Notes: a model not told the origin generated them from the sequence alone. A DNA stretch of 64,000 bases from Oreohelix idahoensis (GCA_024509875.1 JAMPIV010016264.1:186001-250000); one strand, 5' to 3'; positions 47,843 to 61,330 are shown, counted from the stretch's first letter. Numbers and translations are program-made.

Positions 47843-48869
47843 AAAGAAAAACAAGTTAAATGTAAAATTTGTGATATTTTTTTTATGTTTTCATGCCGGT
47901 AGGAATTGTCTGTCATAATACCACAAGCCTTAGTAGGAAATATATAAAGATGTGTGGAGTCTTTATTATGTCACCCTCATAACTGATTTTACTTATGTGT
48001 TAGTGATTATACAGTGTTACACTAGAAATATGTCTACTGAAGTCATATTTCATTATTTTAGCTAAGATGCTGCAGCTACCTATTATAACTGTAATGTATT
48101 CAGTGAAAGATTTTTTTTTGAATATTTTTTTTAAAAAGCCTAGTTATGTAATATTTCAAAAATTTGCATAATTGTATTATTTAATGTTGAATTGTTTTGG
48201 AAATGTAACATAATGTAGAAATGGCCAGACTACAATAAAATATGACTGTTGTTAATTGTTCTGATAATGCTTTTTGTGTGTGTTCTTTGTGAAATATCAT
48301 GTTTATAATTTTTGTTTATTTTTCCTGTTGACTTTCCTTCAATTTTTTAAAATTCACATTAATATAAATTTTTAAAATATTAATTTTACATCTAAATATG
48401 GTAGTCTGTTCAATTACAAATAATTTGATGTTTAACACTCTTGGGTAGACTTCAAATTAAAATGTTTCAAGGAACATTAGAAGTCAGATACGTCAGAGCA
48501 TGAGAAAATGATACAAAATATCAGGTCTGAAGAGAGTTATGGCAGTAAAACTAATGTACACATCAAGGAGAGATCAAAGCTGTACACATAACAGAACACT
48601 TACAAATATTATCTACTTTAATTAAGCTCAAATGTATGTATCCAAAATAAAAATGTAACCTCATTATCTTGTTCCTGTTTCACCCTGTCAGCCAGACCAG
48701 AGATGCCATTTTCAAAATTCCCTTTATCCTGGTAGGGGAAAAATCAGAAGATCACATCAAAAGACAAAAGTAATATTCTAAAAAAACAATACATGATTTT
48801 TCTGAGAATCGCTAGAAACATTTAATGTATTCCATTTTTGTTAGCACCCTGACCTCCCAAAATAGGGGT
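47843..48869. other. Downstream flank of the piggyBac relic
   Basis: AT-rich. Contains AATAAA near 48233 and TTAACACTCTT at 48428, which also occurs at 42006 in the same orientation. No inverted terminal repeat pair could be assigned. No gene seen. Confidence 0.5.
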
Positions 48870-49128
48870 AGGGGTTACATATTCTTCATTATTGTATGGT
48901 GTAGAAACATGGACAATGAACAAGCAATTGGAAGAAATATTTGAGGCTCTCGAGATGGGACAAGTAGGGTACACTCACTAATTAAAAATGACATTCTTCA
49001 AGCATTATAATTTATATTACTAAATGGTGAAGAAACTGGAACAATGATCAAACAGTTAGATGAACAATTGAAGCCCTTGAGATGTCTGAGTGTATAATAA
49101 AGAGGCATTTCTCTTGGCAAAAAAAACT
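48870..49128 (+). pseudogene. RTE/BovB-like C-terminal scraps
   Basis: The plus strand gives LLYGVETWTMNKQLEE with FEALEM (48885-48960), the post-RT YGxExWT motif of RTE-type elements. A degraded second occurrence lies at about 49020-49080. Both are short and broken. Confidence 0.55.
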
Positions 49129-49155
49129 GGGGGGCGGGGGGGGGGGGGGGGGGGG
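49129..49155. repeat. Poly-G run
   Basis: 27 bases of G with a single C. Possible G-quadruplex former, and a likely place for assembly length error. Confidence 0.95.
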
Positions 49156-49529
49156 TGAATTCTAAAACAGCTAGGAATAGGAGAAAAATGATTGAGTCAA
49201 AATATTGTGATCACATAAAAATACATACCCTACCACTTTGATTAAAGACATAATGGAAGAAAATGTGGAAGGCATTTGTACAAGAGAAAAACAGTGTTAT
49301 CAGTAGGAAGATATCATCAAGAAATTGATGAGAAATTGTCTATTATAGTAAACATTAAGACAATAGACAGAATACACTAGAGATCAATTGTAGCCAGTAT
49401 TATAGTGAACAGAAGGTGTTAGAGATCTATTGCAGCCAGCCTTCCAAGTAAAATAGGCAGTTGATGTGAACAGATTTCTGATCATTCATTTCTTTTCACA
49501 ATAAATATATAGGCCTACACAATACACAT
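49156..49529. other. Unassigned flank of RTE-A copy 3
   Basis: AT-rich, no element recognised. It includes AGGCCTACAC near 49510, a variant of the TAGGCCTA-type word frequent in this window. Confidence 0.5.
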
Positions 49530-52500
49530 CACCCGTGTGTTACCGGGGCCCGAAAGGGGAGCAAAGAATAGTAACACTGTCCCCTGCCAAGCATGTCGTA
49601 GAAAGCGACTAAGGAGGGTTGGGCATGGGGCCGGTTACCCCATCCTGTAAAAAATTTAAACCACAAAAAACTTCAACAAATATGGACAAGTCAAATAAAG
49701 AAAATAAAACACAGCCATCCAAGACAGGGGAAGGTCCTCCCGTGGGGAGGCATATGATGCAACACAGAGAAAGCCGAAAGGAGTCTGTGTTGCTGACTAA
49801 CCTTCTTTCTTCTAGGAGAACTTCCAGATTTGGCACCTGGAATGTTCGGACATTAAACGAACAAGGGAAAGTGGCGCAAGTGGCAGCAGAAATGAGGGAA
49901 TACAAAATTGAGGTTTTGGGAATGTGTCAAACAAAGTGGAAGGGGGTAGACAGGAAGAAACTCATCACAGGTGAATTGGTGCTGTCCTCAGGACATGAAG
50001 ACGACAGTTCACACCACAGTGAAGGGGTAGCTCTTATGTTATCTAAAGAAGCACAGAAAGCACTCATTGAATGGGAAGCTGTTGGACCCAGAATAATAAC
50101 AGCTACTTTCAAAACAGCTAAAAAGAAAATTCATGTAAATGTCATCCAATGTTATGCACCAACAAATGACAAAGAAGAGTCTGTGAAAGAAGCATTTTAT
50201 ACTAAACTACAGGAAATTATGGATAAAGTAAAAAGAAGAGACATCACAATTTTGATGGGTGACATGAATGCAAAGATAGGTACAGTTAACACCGGATTTG
50301 AAGAAGTCATGGGAAAACATGGGCTAGGAATAATGAATGAAAATGGAGAACTATTCACAAACTTCTGTGCTTCAAATCAACTGGCTATAGGAGGAAGCAT
50401 GTTTCCACATAAGAGAATACACAAGGCAACATGGATATCACCAGACCATAGAACAGAAAATCAGATTGATCATATATGCATAAACAAGAAGTTTAGATCA
50501 TCATTGCAGGATGTAAAGGTATATAGAGGAGCAGATGTGGCATCAGATCACCATCTTCTGATAGCCAAAGTAAAAATGAAACTCAAGAGATATGCAACAA
50601 TGCAAAATTATAGACAACAGTATAATGTAGGACAGCTAAGAAATCAAGAAACAAGAGACAAATTTGCGGTCACAGTATCCAACAAATTCCAAGTGCTCCA
50701 ACAGCTGGAAGATGTAGAGAATACAGAAGACTATTGGCAGCAGGTCAAAACTGTATGGAAGGAGACATGTGAAGAAATACTGGGGAAAAGGGAAAGACAA
50801 CAAAAAGCATGGATAACAACAGAAACCATCAATAAGATAAAAGACAGAAAAAACAAGAAAGCAGAGTTAAACACAAGCAAAACCAGAAGTTCCAAAGCCA
50901 AGGCTCAAGAAGTGTACACAGAAGCAAACAAAGAAGTAAAAAGAAGTATCAAAAGAGACAAGAGGAAGTATATTGAGGAGTTGGCAAGAGAGGCAGAAGA
51001 TGCTGCAGCCAAAGGAAATATGAGAGAACTGTATAGCAGCACAAAGAAGCTTACAGGGAAATACAAGCAAACAAGTTGCCTCATAAAAGACAAGAATGGG
51101 AAACTGCTCAGCAATATACAAGAGCAAATGAAGAGGTGGACAGAATATTTTGGGGACCTTCTCAATAGACCAGCTCCACAAAACCCGCCAGACATCCAGC
51201 CAGCAGAAGAAGAGCTACAAATTAACGGCGAAAGACCAACGAAGGAAGAAATAAAGAAAGCCATAAAGCTTCTAAGAGATGGAAAAGCGTCTGGACCTGA
51301 TGGCATTCCAGCAGAGGCCATCAAAGCAGATATCAACACGGCTACAGAGATGTTATATAAATTACTTGGTAAAGTCTGGGAAAAGGAAGAGATACCAGCA
51401 GAATGGAAGGAAGGATATCTGGTTAAGTTGCCTAAGAAGGGAAATTTACAAGAGTGCACAAATTATAGAGGAATAATGTTACTATCAGTGCCAGGAAAAT
51501 TATTAAACAGGATTATCCTTGAGAGATTAAAAGAGTCCATAGACAAGAAACTGAGAGATGAACAAGCAGGTTTTCGACAAAACAGATCATGTACAGACCA
51601 GATAGCCACTTTGAGAATAATAGTTGAACAAAGTCTGGAATGGAATTCACCACTATACATCGGATTTGTGGACTACGAAAAAGCATTTGACAGTGTAGAC
51701 AGAGAATCACTTTGGAAATTGTTGAGGCATTATGGAGTTCCCCTGAAGATCATTAATTTAATAAAGAAAACATATGAAGACATGACATGCAGAGTTCTTC
51801 ACGAAGGACAGCTTACAGAACCGTTTGGGATAAGAACAGGAGTGCGACAGGGATGCCTCTTGTCTCCATTTCTTTTCTTGCTGGCAATAGATTGGGTTAT
51901 GAGATCATCGACAACACACAACAGAAATGGAATCCAGTGGACTCTGACTAAGCAGTTGGATGATCTGGATTTTGCTGATGACTTGGCTCTTCTGTCCCAT
52001 AGCCGTAATCAGATGCAGGACAAATTGAAAACACTCGATGAGAGGTCACAGCAATTGGGTCTGAAAATACACAGGGAAAAGACAAAAATAATGCGAATAA
52101 ATGCAGGTAATGATAACAGGGTTGAACTTGAAGAAACACCAATACAAGATGTAGAATCATACACATATCTTGGCAGTAATATAGACAAAGTTGGAGGGAC
52201 AGACAGCGATATCAAAATAAGAATACAAAAGGCAAGAGGAGCTTTCATTGCATTGGGAAATATATGGAGATCAAGAGAAATAGGACCCAACACGAAAATA
52301 AGAATCTTCAACTCAAATGTGAAGTCAGTCCTATTGTATGGCTCAGAGACATGGAGAACAACAAAGACAACAACCAAAAAGCTACAGACTTTCATAAATG
52401 GGTGCTTGCGTAGAATAGAGGGATTAAAATGGTATGACAAGGTTACCAACGTGGAACTGATGACAAGAACTAGACAAGTGCCAGTGGAACAAGAAATGAG

Positions 52501-52760
52501 AAGAAGACGATGGCGATGGATAGGACACACACTGAGGAAACCTGTTGATAGCATTACAAGGCAGTCCTTGTTCTGGAACCCCCAGGGCAAGAGAGGCAGA
52601 GGAAGACCAAGAAGTACATGGAGAAGAGAGTTGGAAACAGAGGTGAAAATGATGAGGAGAACATGGAAAGAACTTGAGATGATGGCACGTGACAGGAGGA
52701 CTTGGCATGTGTTTGTTGAAGGCCTATGCTCCTTTGGGAGTGGAGGGTTATGAATGAATG
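49530..52760 (+). mobile_element. RTE-like family A copy 3, structurally complete
   Basis: It runs from CACCCGTGTGTTACC to a short (TGAA)n tail at 52750-52760. An 89-base 5' leader precedes a single long ORF. No clear target duplication was found: left flank AATACACAT, right flank ATGCCACC. It is the reference copy for the broken copies at 1-11340 and 43229-46846. Confidence 0.9.
49619..52753 (+). CDS. Endonuclease-reverse transcriptase of RTE-like family A (intact ORF)
   Basis: 1044 codons without interruption, starting MGMGPVTPSCKKF. The endonuclease domain (about residues 70-320) has N75 in GTWNVRTL, D215 and N217 in GDMNAKIG, D284 in QIDHICI, and D310 and H311 in SDHHLL. The residue expected to be the metal-binding Glu is Gln104 (CQTKW); copies 1 and 2 have CETKW. 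A basic linker (about 400-500) precedes RT (about 540-830): SGPDGIPAE, YRGIMLLSVPGK, FRQNRSCTD, VDYEKAFD (D685), GVRQGCLLSPF and FADD (D787, D788). The C-terminal segment YLGSNIDKVGG, LLYGSETW, IGHTLRK, GKRGRGRPR supports RTE affinity. It would make the RNP that nicks target DNA and copies the element RNA. Confidence 0.93.
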   Translation: MGMGPVTPSCKKFKPQKTSTNMDKSNKENKTQPSKTGEGPPVGRHMMQHRESRKESVLLTNLLSSRRTSRFGTWNVRTLNEQGKVAQVAAEMREYKIEVLGMCQTKWKGVDRKKLITGELVLSSGHEDDSSHHSEGVALMLSKEAQKALIEWEAVGPRIITATFKTAKKKIHVNVIQCYAPTNDKEESVKEAFYTKLQEIMDKVKRRDITILMGDMNAKIGTVNTGFEEVMGKHGLGIMNENGELFTNFCASNQLAIGGSMFPHKRIHKATWISPDHRTENQIDHICINKKFRSSLQDVKVYRGADVASDHHLLIAKVKMKLKRYATMQNYRQQYNVGQLRNQETRDKFAVTVSNKFQVLQQLEDVENTEDYWQQVKTVWKETCEEILGKRERQQKAWITTETINKIKDRKNKKAELNTSKTRSSKAKAQEVYTEANKEVKRSIKRDKRKYIEELAREAEDAAAKGNMRELYSSTKKLTGKYKQTSCLIKDKNGKLLSNIQEQMKRWTEYFGDLLNRPAPQNPPDIQPAEEELQINGERPTKEEIKKAIKLLRDGKASGPDGIPAEAIKADINTATEMLYKLLGKVWEKEEIPAEWKEGYLVKLPKKGNLQECTNYRGIMLLSVPGKLLNRIILERLKESIDKKLRDEQAGFRQNRSCTDQIATLRIIVEQSLEWNSPLYIGFVDYEKAFDSVDRESLWKLLRHYGVPLKIINLIKKTYEDMTCRVLHEGQLTEPFGIRTGVRQGCLLSPFLFLLAIDWVMRSSTTHNRNGIQWTLTKQLDDLDFADDLALLSHSRNQMQDKLKTLDERSQQLGLKIHREKTKIMRINAGNDNRVELEETPIQDVESYTYLGSNIDKVGGTDSDIKIRIQKARGAFIALGNIWRSREIGPNTKIRIFNSNVKSVLLYGSETWRTTKTTTKKLQTFINGCLRRIEGLKWYDKVTNVELMTRTRQVPVEQEMRRRRWRWIGHTLRKPVDSITRQSLFWNPQGKRGRGRPRSTWRRELETEVKMMRRTWKELEMMARDRRTWHVFVEGLCSFGSGGL

Positions 52761-53032
52761 ATGCCACCATGCGGCCCTAATATACCACTTTAAAGTTAGC
52801 TGGCCTGAATTTTTTTTTTTTTTTAAAGGCTTGAAACAGGGTTTGGGATGAAGTGAAGTATAGCAGGATATCTTCAGTGCCATCCAAACAAGTTGTACAC
52901 ATTGTTTGCTATGGGAGCAACCTTGTACTTGACAGTATAATCAGGTCACTAGTAGTTTGAGACCTCCCTAAGGTGCCTGTGCAATACCAAATGGTGAGTG
53001 GGCTATGCCCTGGTCAAAATCAACTCAAAACC
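52761..53032. other. Spacer between RTE-A copy 3 and RTE-B copy 2
   Basis: About 270 bases with a T-run (52810-52825). No gene. Its end overlaps the left target duplication of RTE-B copy 2. Confidence 0.5.
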
Positions 53033-53048
53033 CTTCATCACGGGCTAA
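53033..53048. repeat. Target-site duplication of RTE-B copy 2, left copy
   Basis: CTTCATCACGGGCTAA is repeated at 57035-57050. A 16-bp duplication flanking a complete minus-strand LINE. Confidence 0.92.
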
Positions 53049-56000
53049 TAATAATAATAATAATAATAATAGCCCCTTCAGTCATAACTGACTATGGGAA
53101 TGCGCCCCTGAGGTGGCAGCCCTCAGCTGCTTATTTTCCTGGTGCTCCTTTCGACGTTTTCTCCTCACCTCTGCTTCTTGTGTGAGCCTCTCTTCGCCCA
53201 ATCTGAGGTGGTGCCGTAAATAGCATCGCCACTTAGTGCGATCGGCAGCTTCATCCTCCCATGTTGCTGGATCCATGTCCAGTGCCCTCATATCTCTCTT
53301 GCACACATCTTTGAACCTCAGCTGTGGTCGCCCAACTGTTCTCTTGCCATCTGCTAATTGTCCGTAGAAGATATCTTTTGGGATGCGACCATCTTCCATG
53401 CGGCGAACATGGCCAAGCCAGCGAAGTCTGCGCTGTCTAAGCAGCGTATACATACTTTGAAGGCCAGCACGTGACAACACCTCGACATTTGTCATTTTAT
53501 CTTTCTACGAGATGCCGAGGATGCGGCGTAGACACCGCAAATGGAAGGTATTGAGCCTTCTTTCTTGCTTAGCATAGGTCGTCCAGGTCTCGCTGCCATA
53601 TAGGAGTGTGCTGGTGATGCAGGCATTATATACCGCAGCTTTGGTCTTCATTGTGAGTTTAGAGTTTCCCCAAACACGCGATGTGAGGCGGGCAAAGGTA
53701 GCTGCAGCTTTGCCAATGCGGCTGTCGATTTCTGTATCCAGTGAGAGTTTGTCATTGATGGTAGACCCTAGGTATGTGAAGTGGTGCACCACTGCCAATT
53801 CATAGTTATCGATAGTGATAACTGGTGCAGCACCCACATCCTGACTCAGCACATTCGTTTTCTTTAGACTTATTGTGAGGCCAAAGTCCTTGCATGCTTT
53901 AGTGAAGCGATTCATCAAGCTCTGAAGCTCCTGTTGGCTTTGAGTGACGACTGCAGCATCATCAGCGAACAACAAGTCTCTTATAGTGACCCTTCTGATT
54001 TTTGTTTTTGCCTTCAGCCTTGAAAGATTAAACAGACGGCCATCTGACCTAGTGTGAAGGCATATTCCTTCAGTTGCATCTCTGAATGCATGTTTCAAGA
54101 GTAAGGCAAAGAAGATTCCGAAGAGGGTCGGAGCCAGAACACAGCCTTGTTTAACGCCACTTCGTATATCAAAGGGCTGTGACGTGCTTCCAGCATATTG
54201 GACTGTTCCCTTCATGTCGTCATGGAATGACTATCATTTCCAGCATTTTAGAAGGGCAGCCTATTTTCAGGAGGATTTTAAAGAGTCCATCCCTATTAAC
54301 CAGGTCGAATGCTTTTGTGAGGTCTATAAAGGCGATATATAATGGTCTTTTCTGCTCTCTTGATTTTTCCTGAAGCTGGCGGAGAGAGAAGATCATGTCT
54401 GTTGTTGATCTGCCAGCTCGGAATCCACACTGTGCCTCTGGATATATGCGCTCAGCTAACTTGTGTAGTCGCATTAAGATGACTTTGGCAAAAACCTTAC
54501 CAACAATACTAAGAAGAGAGATGCCTCTGTAGTTATTGCAATCACTTCTGTCTCCTTTATTTTTATACAGTGTTACAATCTTGGCATCTCGCATGTCTTG
54601 AGGAATAGTTGTCTCTTCCCAGCACTGGCACAGCATCCTATGCAGGGGATGTAATAGGGTGCTCTTACAGCATTTGATTAAATCAGGAGGAATCCCATCA
54701 CTGCCTGGTGCTTTGCCAGAGGCCAAGCTATCAATGGCCTTACTGAGTTCCTCTAATGTTGGTTCGGCATCCAGCTCCTCCATAGTTGGCAGACTATTGA
54801 CAGCATCAAGGGCTGCAGGCGTAACGGTATTGTCTCTAGCGTAAAGCTCAGAGTAGTGCTCGACCCACCTCTCCATCTGCTTACCCTTATCGGTTAGCTT
54901 CTCTCCGCTGATGGTTTTTAGCGGTGCCGTCTTACTTTTATGGGGGCCAAGTGCTTTCTTTATACCGTCATACATTTGTCTAATGTTGCCTGTTTGCGCT
55001 GCGATCTGGATGCTCTCACTGAGCTGGAGCCAATAGTCATTTGCACAGCGTCGAGCAGTTTGTTGAACTTTGCTTCTCGTAGCCCTCAGGATCTGTAGGG
55101 TTCTGGCACTCGGTGAACGTTTGTATTCATTCATAGCACTGCGCTTAGCTTCAATAACAGGTGCCATCACATCTGATGAAGCGTCAAACCAGTCATTTGA
55201 CTTTGCTGTTTTCTTACCAAAGGTGGCAAGTGCAGTACTTTGAATGGTGTTCCGTAGATGCTCCCAGTTCTCTGTAATAGTATCACCATGCTGAGGGCTA
55301 CTGAGCACTTTCTTGAAGGTCGCAGTGAATTGAGCGATCACGAAAGGGTCTGACATCTTGCTGGTATCAATGCGTGGTTTCCCTTCATGTCTGACACGAT
55401 AGAGTTTTCTTGGTTGTGCTCTGATTTTGCAGCAAACCAAGGAGTGATCTGTGTCACAGTCTGCACTATGGTACGAGCGCGTGGAGAGCACAGACCTGAG
55501 GAGTAGCCTTCTGACGAGAATCAGGTCAAGTTGGTGCCAGTGCTTGGATCGTGGGTGTCTCCATGACACCTTATGCTGGGGTTTTGTCTGAAAGTAGGTG
55601 TTGGTCACGCAGAGGTCATGGTGGACGCACAACTCTAAGAGCCGTTGTCCATTTTCATTCATCTTGCCAATACCAAACCTGCCCAGACATGAAGGCCATG
55701 AAACATTATCGGCACCCACTCTAGCTTTAAAGTCACCAAGGAGAACAAGCTGTTCTTGCCTAGGTATGCTTTTGATTACTGCTGCTAGATTCTCGTAGAA
55801 CTCATCTTTAGCTTCTGAGGCAGAGTACAGAGTAGGAGCATACACACTGACAAGGGTGATGGGACCTGTGCTAGTTTGCAGGCGGAGCGTTAACCAGGCG
55901 TTCTGATCCATTCTCGCCTGGTTCAACCATGTTAGTTAGCGATTTTTTGACCGCAAAACCTACTCCGTGTTCTCTAGCTTTATTAAGATCTTTCCCTTGC

Positions 56001-57034
56001 CAATAAAATGTGTAGTCCTTCTCGCTCACCGTTCCAGAGCCCGCCAGGCGCGTTTCCTGAAGTGCAGCTATATCCACCTGAAGTCGTTTAAGCTCATCAT
56101 TAATTATGGCTGTCTTCCTTACATCGTTTACATCCTGTAGGTTTTCGGATAGTCCAGTCAACATAGTCCGGACGTTCCAGCATCCCAATCTGAGAGTTTG
56201 CTTATTTCTATTTTTTCGATAATTGCTTGGTGCAAAATTTTCTGTCCACAGTTCGGGTTTGACCCTAATCCCCATGCACCCAATGGGGAAAGCAGACAGT
56301 GGCGGGACAACACCTTATTGACTGGGGGCTGCCCAGCTTGAAGCGGGCGGTAGCTGTCCAGTGAGATCCTAGAACCTCTCCCACTGTCGGAAGTAGCCCC
56401 TGGCGCCATGCCCTACGCCAATTGGGCAAAATGCTTATAACCGGTAACTGCTACTTCCCGTGTTTTGCCGACACCTATAGGGTGAAGCTGGAGTGTCCTC
56501 TCCAGGGCGCGAGCTTGGGCACAGTTATATGGAGATCAAGCTGTTGCCCATGCAGCATGTTCCCCCTCTCCACACAGCCGGTAGATCCAAAGGAACGGCA
56601 GTAGCCGATACAGTTTGGTACCAGCCATGTCGCAGGAGTTGCCAGAATAATGTCGAATCGACATTAGACTGCCTTAGGGACTCCGACTCCGGATTTATCC
56701 TCAGGGTTTACTCCCGAAGCCAATTCCACAAATGGATATTCCCGCAAGGCAGCGGTGGTTTGAATTCAGAGTTCCTTCTCTTAGATAAGCTACCAACCAA
56801 GGATCACGAGCCCTATCTGCCCGAAGCTGCTGGTTTTAAGGCGCCAGTCGCTCGCCTTTGCCCCTTCTCCCGTCAGTGGAAACAGTTCCGCCGGGCTCAA
56901 ATTGAGCCACACGTGAAAGCCGGGAGCTGGACTTGGTTGTCAGAGGCTGTTTGAGGCGCGTGCCATAGAAGTATTTTATCTGCAGTGAGAGCTTATCCTC
57001 ACTACAACTCCCGGCAATAACAACCTTTGGAACA
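53049..57034 (-). mobile_element. RTE-like family B copy 2, nearly full length
   Basis: Minus strand, about 4.0 kb, ending in a (TTA)n tail (53049-53071). The 5' region (57034-56230) has no ORF with known motifs but is well conserved with copy 1 at 24187-25000. It is flanked by a perfect 16-bp target duplication. The coding part has two small frame breaks. Confidence 0.93.
53082..56275 (-). pseudogene. Family B copy 2: endonuclease-reverse transcriptase with frame breaks
   Basis: Endonuclease motifs GCWNVRTM, ALQETRLAGSG, LLGDFKARVGAD (Asn to Lys relative to copy 1) and DTDHSLVCCK span 56200-55400. An extra G near 55893 (CCTGGTTAACG against CCTGTTAACG in copy 1) breaks the frame. RT is in 54950-53700 with SGKAPGSDGIPPD, FIDLTKAFD, GVKQGCVLAP and LLFADDAAVV. 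A 2-base deletion near 54228 separates the two RT frames. The C-terminus with LLYGSETWTTYAKQ, CLRRILGIS and GHVRRMEDGRIPKD ends at 53082. Confidence 0.92.
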
Positions 57035-57050
57035 CTTCATCACGGGCTAA

Positions 57051-57619
57051 ATGTTACTTTTCTCCTCTCCACGTCAGTAGGGTTAACACATTAACTACCG
57101 CGAGCTGGTGGGACTGACTTTTGAAATCTTATCATTTGGACTGCATGCCGCCCAGAGCGTTGATACATGTTTAGTAATAAAACGAATGAAAAATGTACTG
57201 AAACACTTTCTGATCTGGTTCGAGATTTTAAGTTGCCATTGGAAAACAAATTTCCAAAGCATGGTTGTTGTAGAACACTGGAAAATCGATATTATGACTG
57301 AAAAATTGATATTATGTTCATATTTTTAGGGTCTTTGGGTTAATTACCAAATCGTGTAAAAATGTTTACTGTGGCAACTAGTGATAGGACCACAAAAAAT
57401 GCTTGTACATCTCGTCTAACGGCTGAATAACATATTTCAACAATTGACTGATAGATCTAGCATCAAGGACAAGAGTGAAAATGGTGTGCACATTGATTGA
57501 AATAGTGATTATGATAGAGATGGGGTGCAAGGAGTTATAATTGTGAAAATATTGCAAGTCCTCAGCCAATCGGAGGGCCGTTAAATAGCAACAACCTCTA
57601 TAAGAGTTACAAATGGTGC
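57051..57619. other. Unassigned sequence
   Basis: AT-rich with several TTAA words. The short ORF at 57108-57329 has no recognised motif. No gene is supported. Confidence 0.5.
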
Positions 57620-57766
57620 TTAACTCTTACTATACATGAGCTAAAACCGCGTTTTTACGCGCTAGTTTAGCTATCATTACCGTCGCGCGCCACTTGAACT
57701 GACGAGCCGTAAAATTGATACTAAACCCACGCCACTTCACGGGGCTTGCCGGATAGTAAGAGTTAA
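57620..57766. mobile_element. 147-bp TTAA-flanked MITE
   Basis: TTAACTCTTACTAT at the left and its perfect inverse ATAGTAAGAGTTAA at the right, with TTAA outermost. TTAA duplication and an inverted CTCTTACTA-type end fit a piggyBac-class MITE. The internal sequence is non-coding and contains GCGCGC-rich words. Confidence 0.72.
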
Positions 57767-59668
<1,902 letters not shown>

Positions 59669-59672
<4 letters not shown>

Positions 59673-59775
59673 CCCATATATATATATATATATATATATA
59701 TGTGTATCTATATATCTATATATATAGATATATATATATATATATATATATAAAGATATATAAAGATATATATAA

Positions 59776-59813
<38 letters not shown>

Positions 59814-59815
59814 TT
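59669..59815. repeat. Compound (TA)n / TATATCTA microsatellite
   Basis: TA runs interrupted by ATCTATAT and AAAGATATAT units. Confidence 0.95.
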
Positions 59816-59989
59816 GTAATTTCTTGTTCCAGTGTTTAAACGTCTTACCAATTTACGGGGTTTACACCCCTCCACTTGCATATATTATTGTTGTTTAGAG
59901 TTTTTTCTTGATGTTGTTCGTAATTGTTTGTTTTTTTTTTAACATACAAGCATAATTAATAATTGTGATTTTCCCTATTTACAACGATT

Positions 59990-60100
59990 TGACAAATATG
60001 ATGCCACTTTCTAATATCGGCAGTTTTTCATATTATCTGGAATTGAAAACAATATATCCCAATTATAACCCATCAGAGGTTGAACGGGATATTTTTCTTA
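59990..60100 (+). repeat. Dispersed repeat unit, copy 3
   Basis: GCCACTTTCTAATATCGGC through CCAATTATAACCC to GAACGGGATATTTTTCTTAA matches copy 2 in inverse orientation about 1.4 kb away, and copy 1 at 14515. Confidence 0.7.
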
Positions 60101-60360
60101 ATTAATTTAAAAAAAATAGGTTACAACTTCCGAGCTGCCGAAGTTACACTAGTAGTGGAAGTGGTGTACTAGACTTAATTTTTTTATCTGTGTGACGAAA
60201 TTGAGTCGATCTTTTGTCCTCTCCGGTAATATTTAGGTACACTATTGTGGGTACTAAATTGCGTGCATTTTCAAGTGGTCGGAACCTATTCTTTCCCTAC
60301 CTTTCCAAACGGCACCCACCCAATGAATGGAAACGATCAATTTACATACAAGCATTATAT
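60101..60360. other. Unassigned sequence before tRNA-like element
   Basis: No gene recognised in this 260-base stretch. Confidence 0.5.
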
Positions 60361-60460
60361 TTTGTAATGCTTAGCTGGCAGAGTGGATAGAGGCGATTCG
60401 CTCCCGTGGCTAGGTAGTGGGTGCCGTTCGAAAGGTCCTGGTTCGAATCTTGGTAAGCCT
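60361..60460 (+). repeat. tRNA-like head (SINE or tRNA pseudogene)
   Basis: An A-box-like TGGCAGAGTGG and a B-box-like GGTTCGAATCT lie about 60 bases apart. The spacing is long, as in a class II (Ser/Leu-like) tRNA with a variable arm. The ends do not form a clear acceptor stem, so a tRNA-derived SINE is more likely than a functional tRNA gene. Confidence 0.5.
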
Positions 60461-61024
60461 ATCACTTCTGTTGTTTTTCTGTTGTCTGGTCTTCTACTTC
60501 TTTATTTCTCACTGAGTGCCTGATAAAATACCTTTGTGTGTTATTTGTTTATTTATTTGAGGATATAAGTGGCCTAATGTCGACGCTCCAGACGGGTCTT
60601 AAAGATGCGAAACAAGCTTCGTAGACACACCCTGAAACTTCTTCCACACCAAGTGATTTGCAGAACACCGATCAAAAGAGGAATAAATAAAATTTCCAGA
60701 CCGTGATTCGAAGCATCTAATAAAGAGTTGTGTGCATTCTAAACTGTGCAGGAGATTGTGTTCCGAAAAGTTACTTTGGGATAAGTGTAAACATTTATTT
60801 TACAAATGTCCATTTGACATGTATTTCTTGCTAAGTGGTTATATATGAGACTGGAAACCTCATCATGTGAAAATAGTATATTCATAAACCACTACAGCAA
60901 GCAAGGGTGTTTGTTTATGCTAAGTCGCTCAGAAACGAGAAAGCAGCAGCAATCCCAGTCTAGAACTGGAGCAGTGATAGGTGATATTACATCACATGTG
61001 CCTCAAGTGTTTCATATCATTTTG
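60461..61024. other. Unassigned sequence
   Basis: May include the body of the preceding SINE. No ORF with motifs; the ORF at 60845-61207 runs into the next SINE and is not credible. Confidence 0.5.
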
Positions 61025-61330
61025 TGGGGAGCCGCGCTGGTGTGGTGGTTGCCACACTGCACTGGCGATCGAGTGATCCAGGTTCGAGCCCGGGCGAGGA
61101 CATTTGAACAAGTGTCGTCAACCGTTAATCGGACTGGATTGGTTCGCGCCCTGGTGAAGGCGTTTGAGTGGATGTCGTCAACAAGGGACTGGTGGCTCCT
61201 GAACTGACCCAGCTCTAATGGGAACCCTCTGAAGACGGCGAGTATCTGCCTGAACGGTGAGTGGACACCTGTCAGTGTACATGGAAAAAAGGATACTCAC
61301 GTAAAAATCAGTCTCAGGTTAGATATATTA
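61025..61330 (+). repeat. tRNA-headed SINE, second copy of family
   Basis: The head GAGCCGCGCTGGTGTGGTGG with B-box-like GGTTCGAGCCC is similar to the minus-strand SINE at 59383-59672. The body shares ATTTGAA...GTCAACCG-type words. The 3' boundary is uncertain. Confidence 0.6.

Noticed and set aside
42006..48440. TTAACACTCTT at 42006 and 48428 as the ends of a piggyBac element
   Set aside because: The two are in direct and not inverted orientation, so they cannot be a terminal inverted repeat pair as they stand.
60361..60460. Functional tRNA gene
   Set aside because: A and B boxes are visible but no acceptor-stem pairing or clear anticodon arm was found. A SINE head or pseudogene is more likely.
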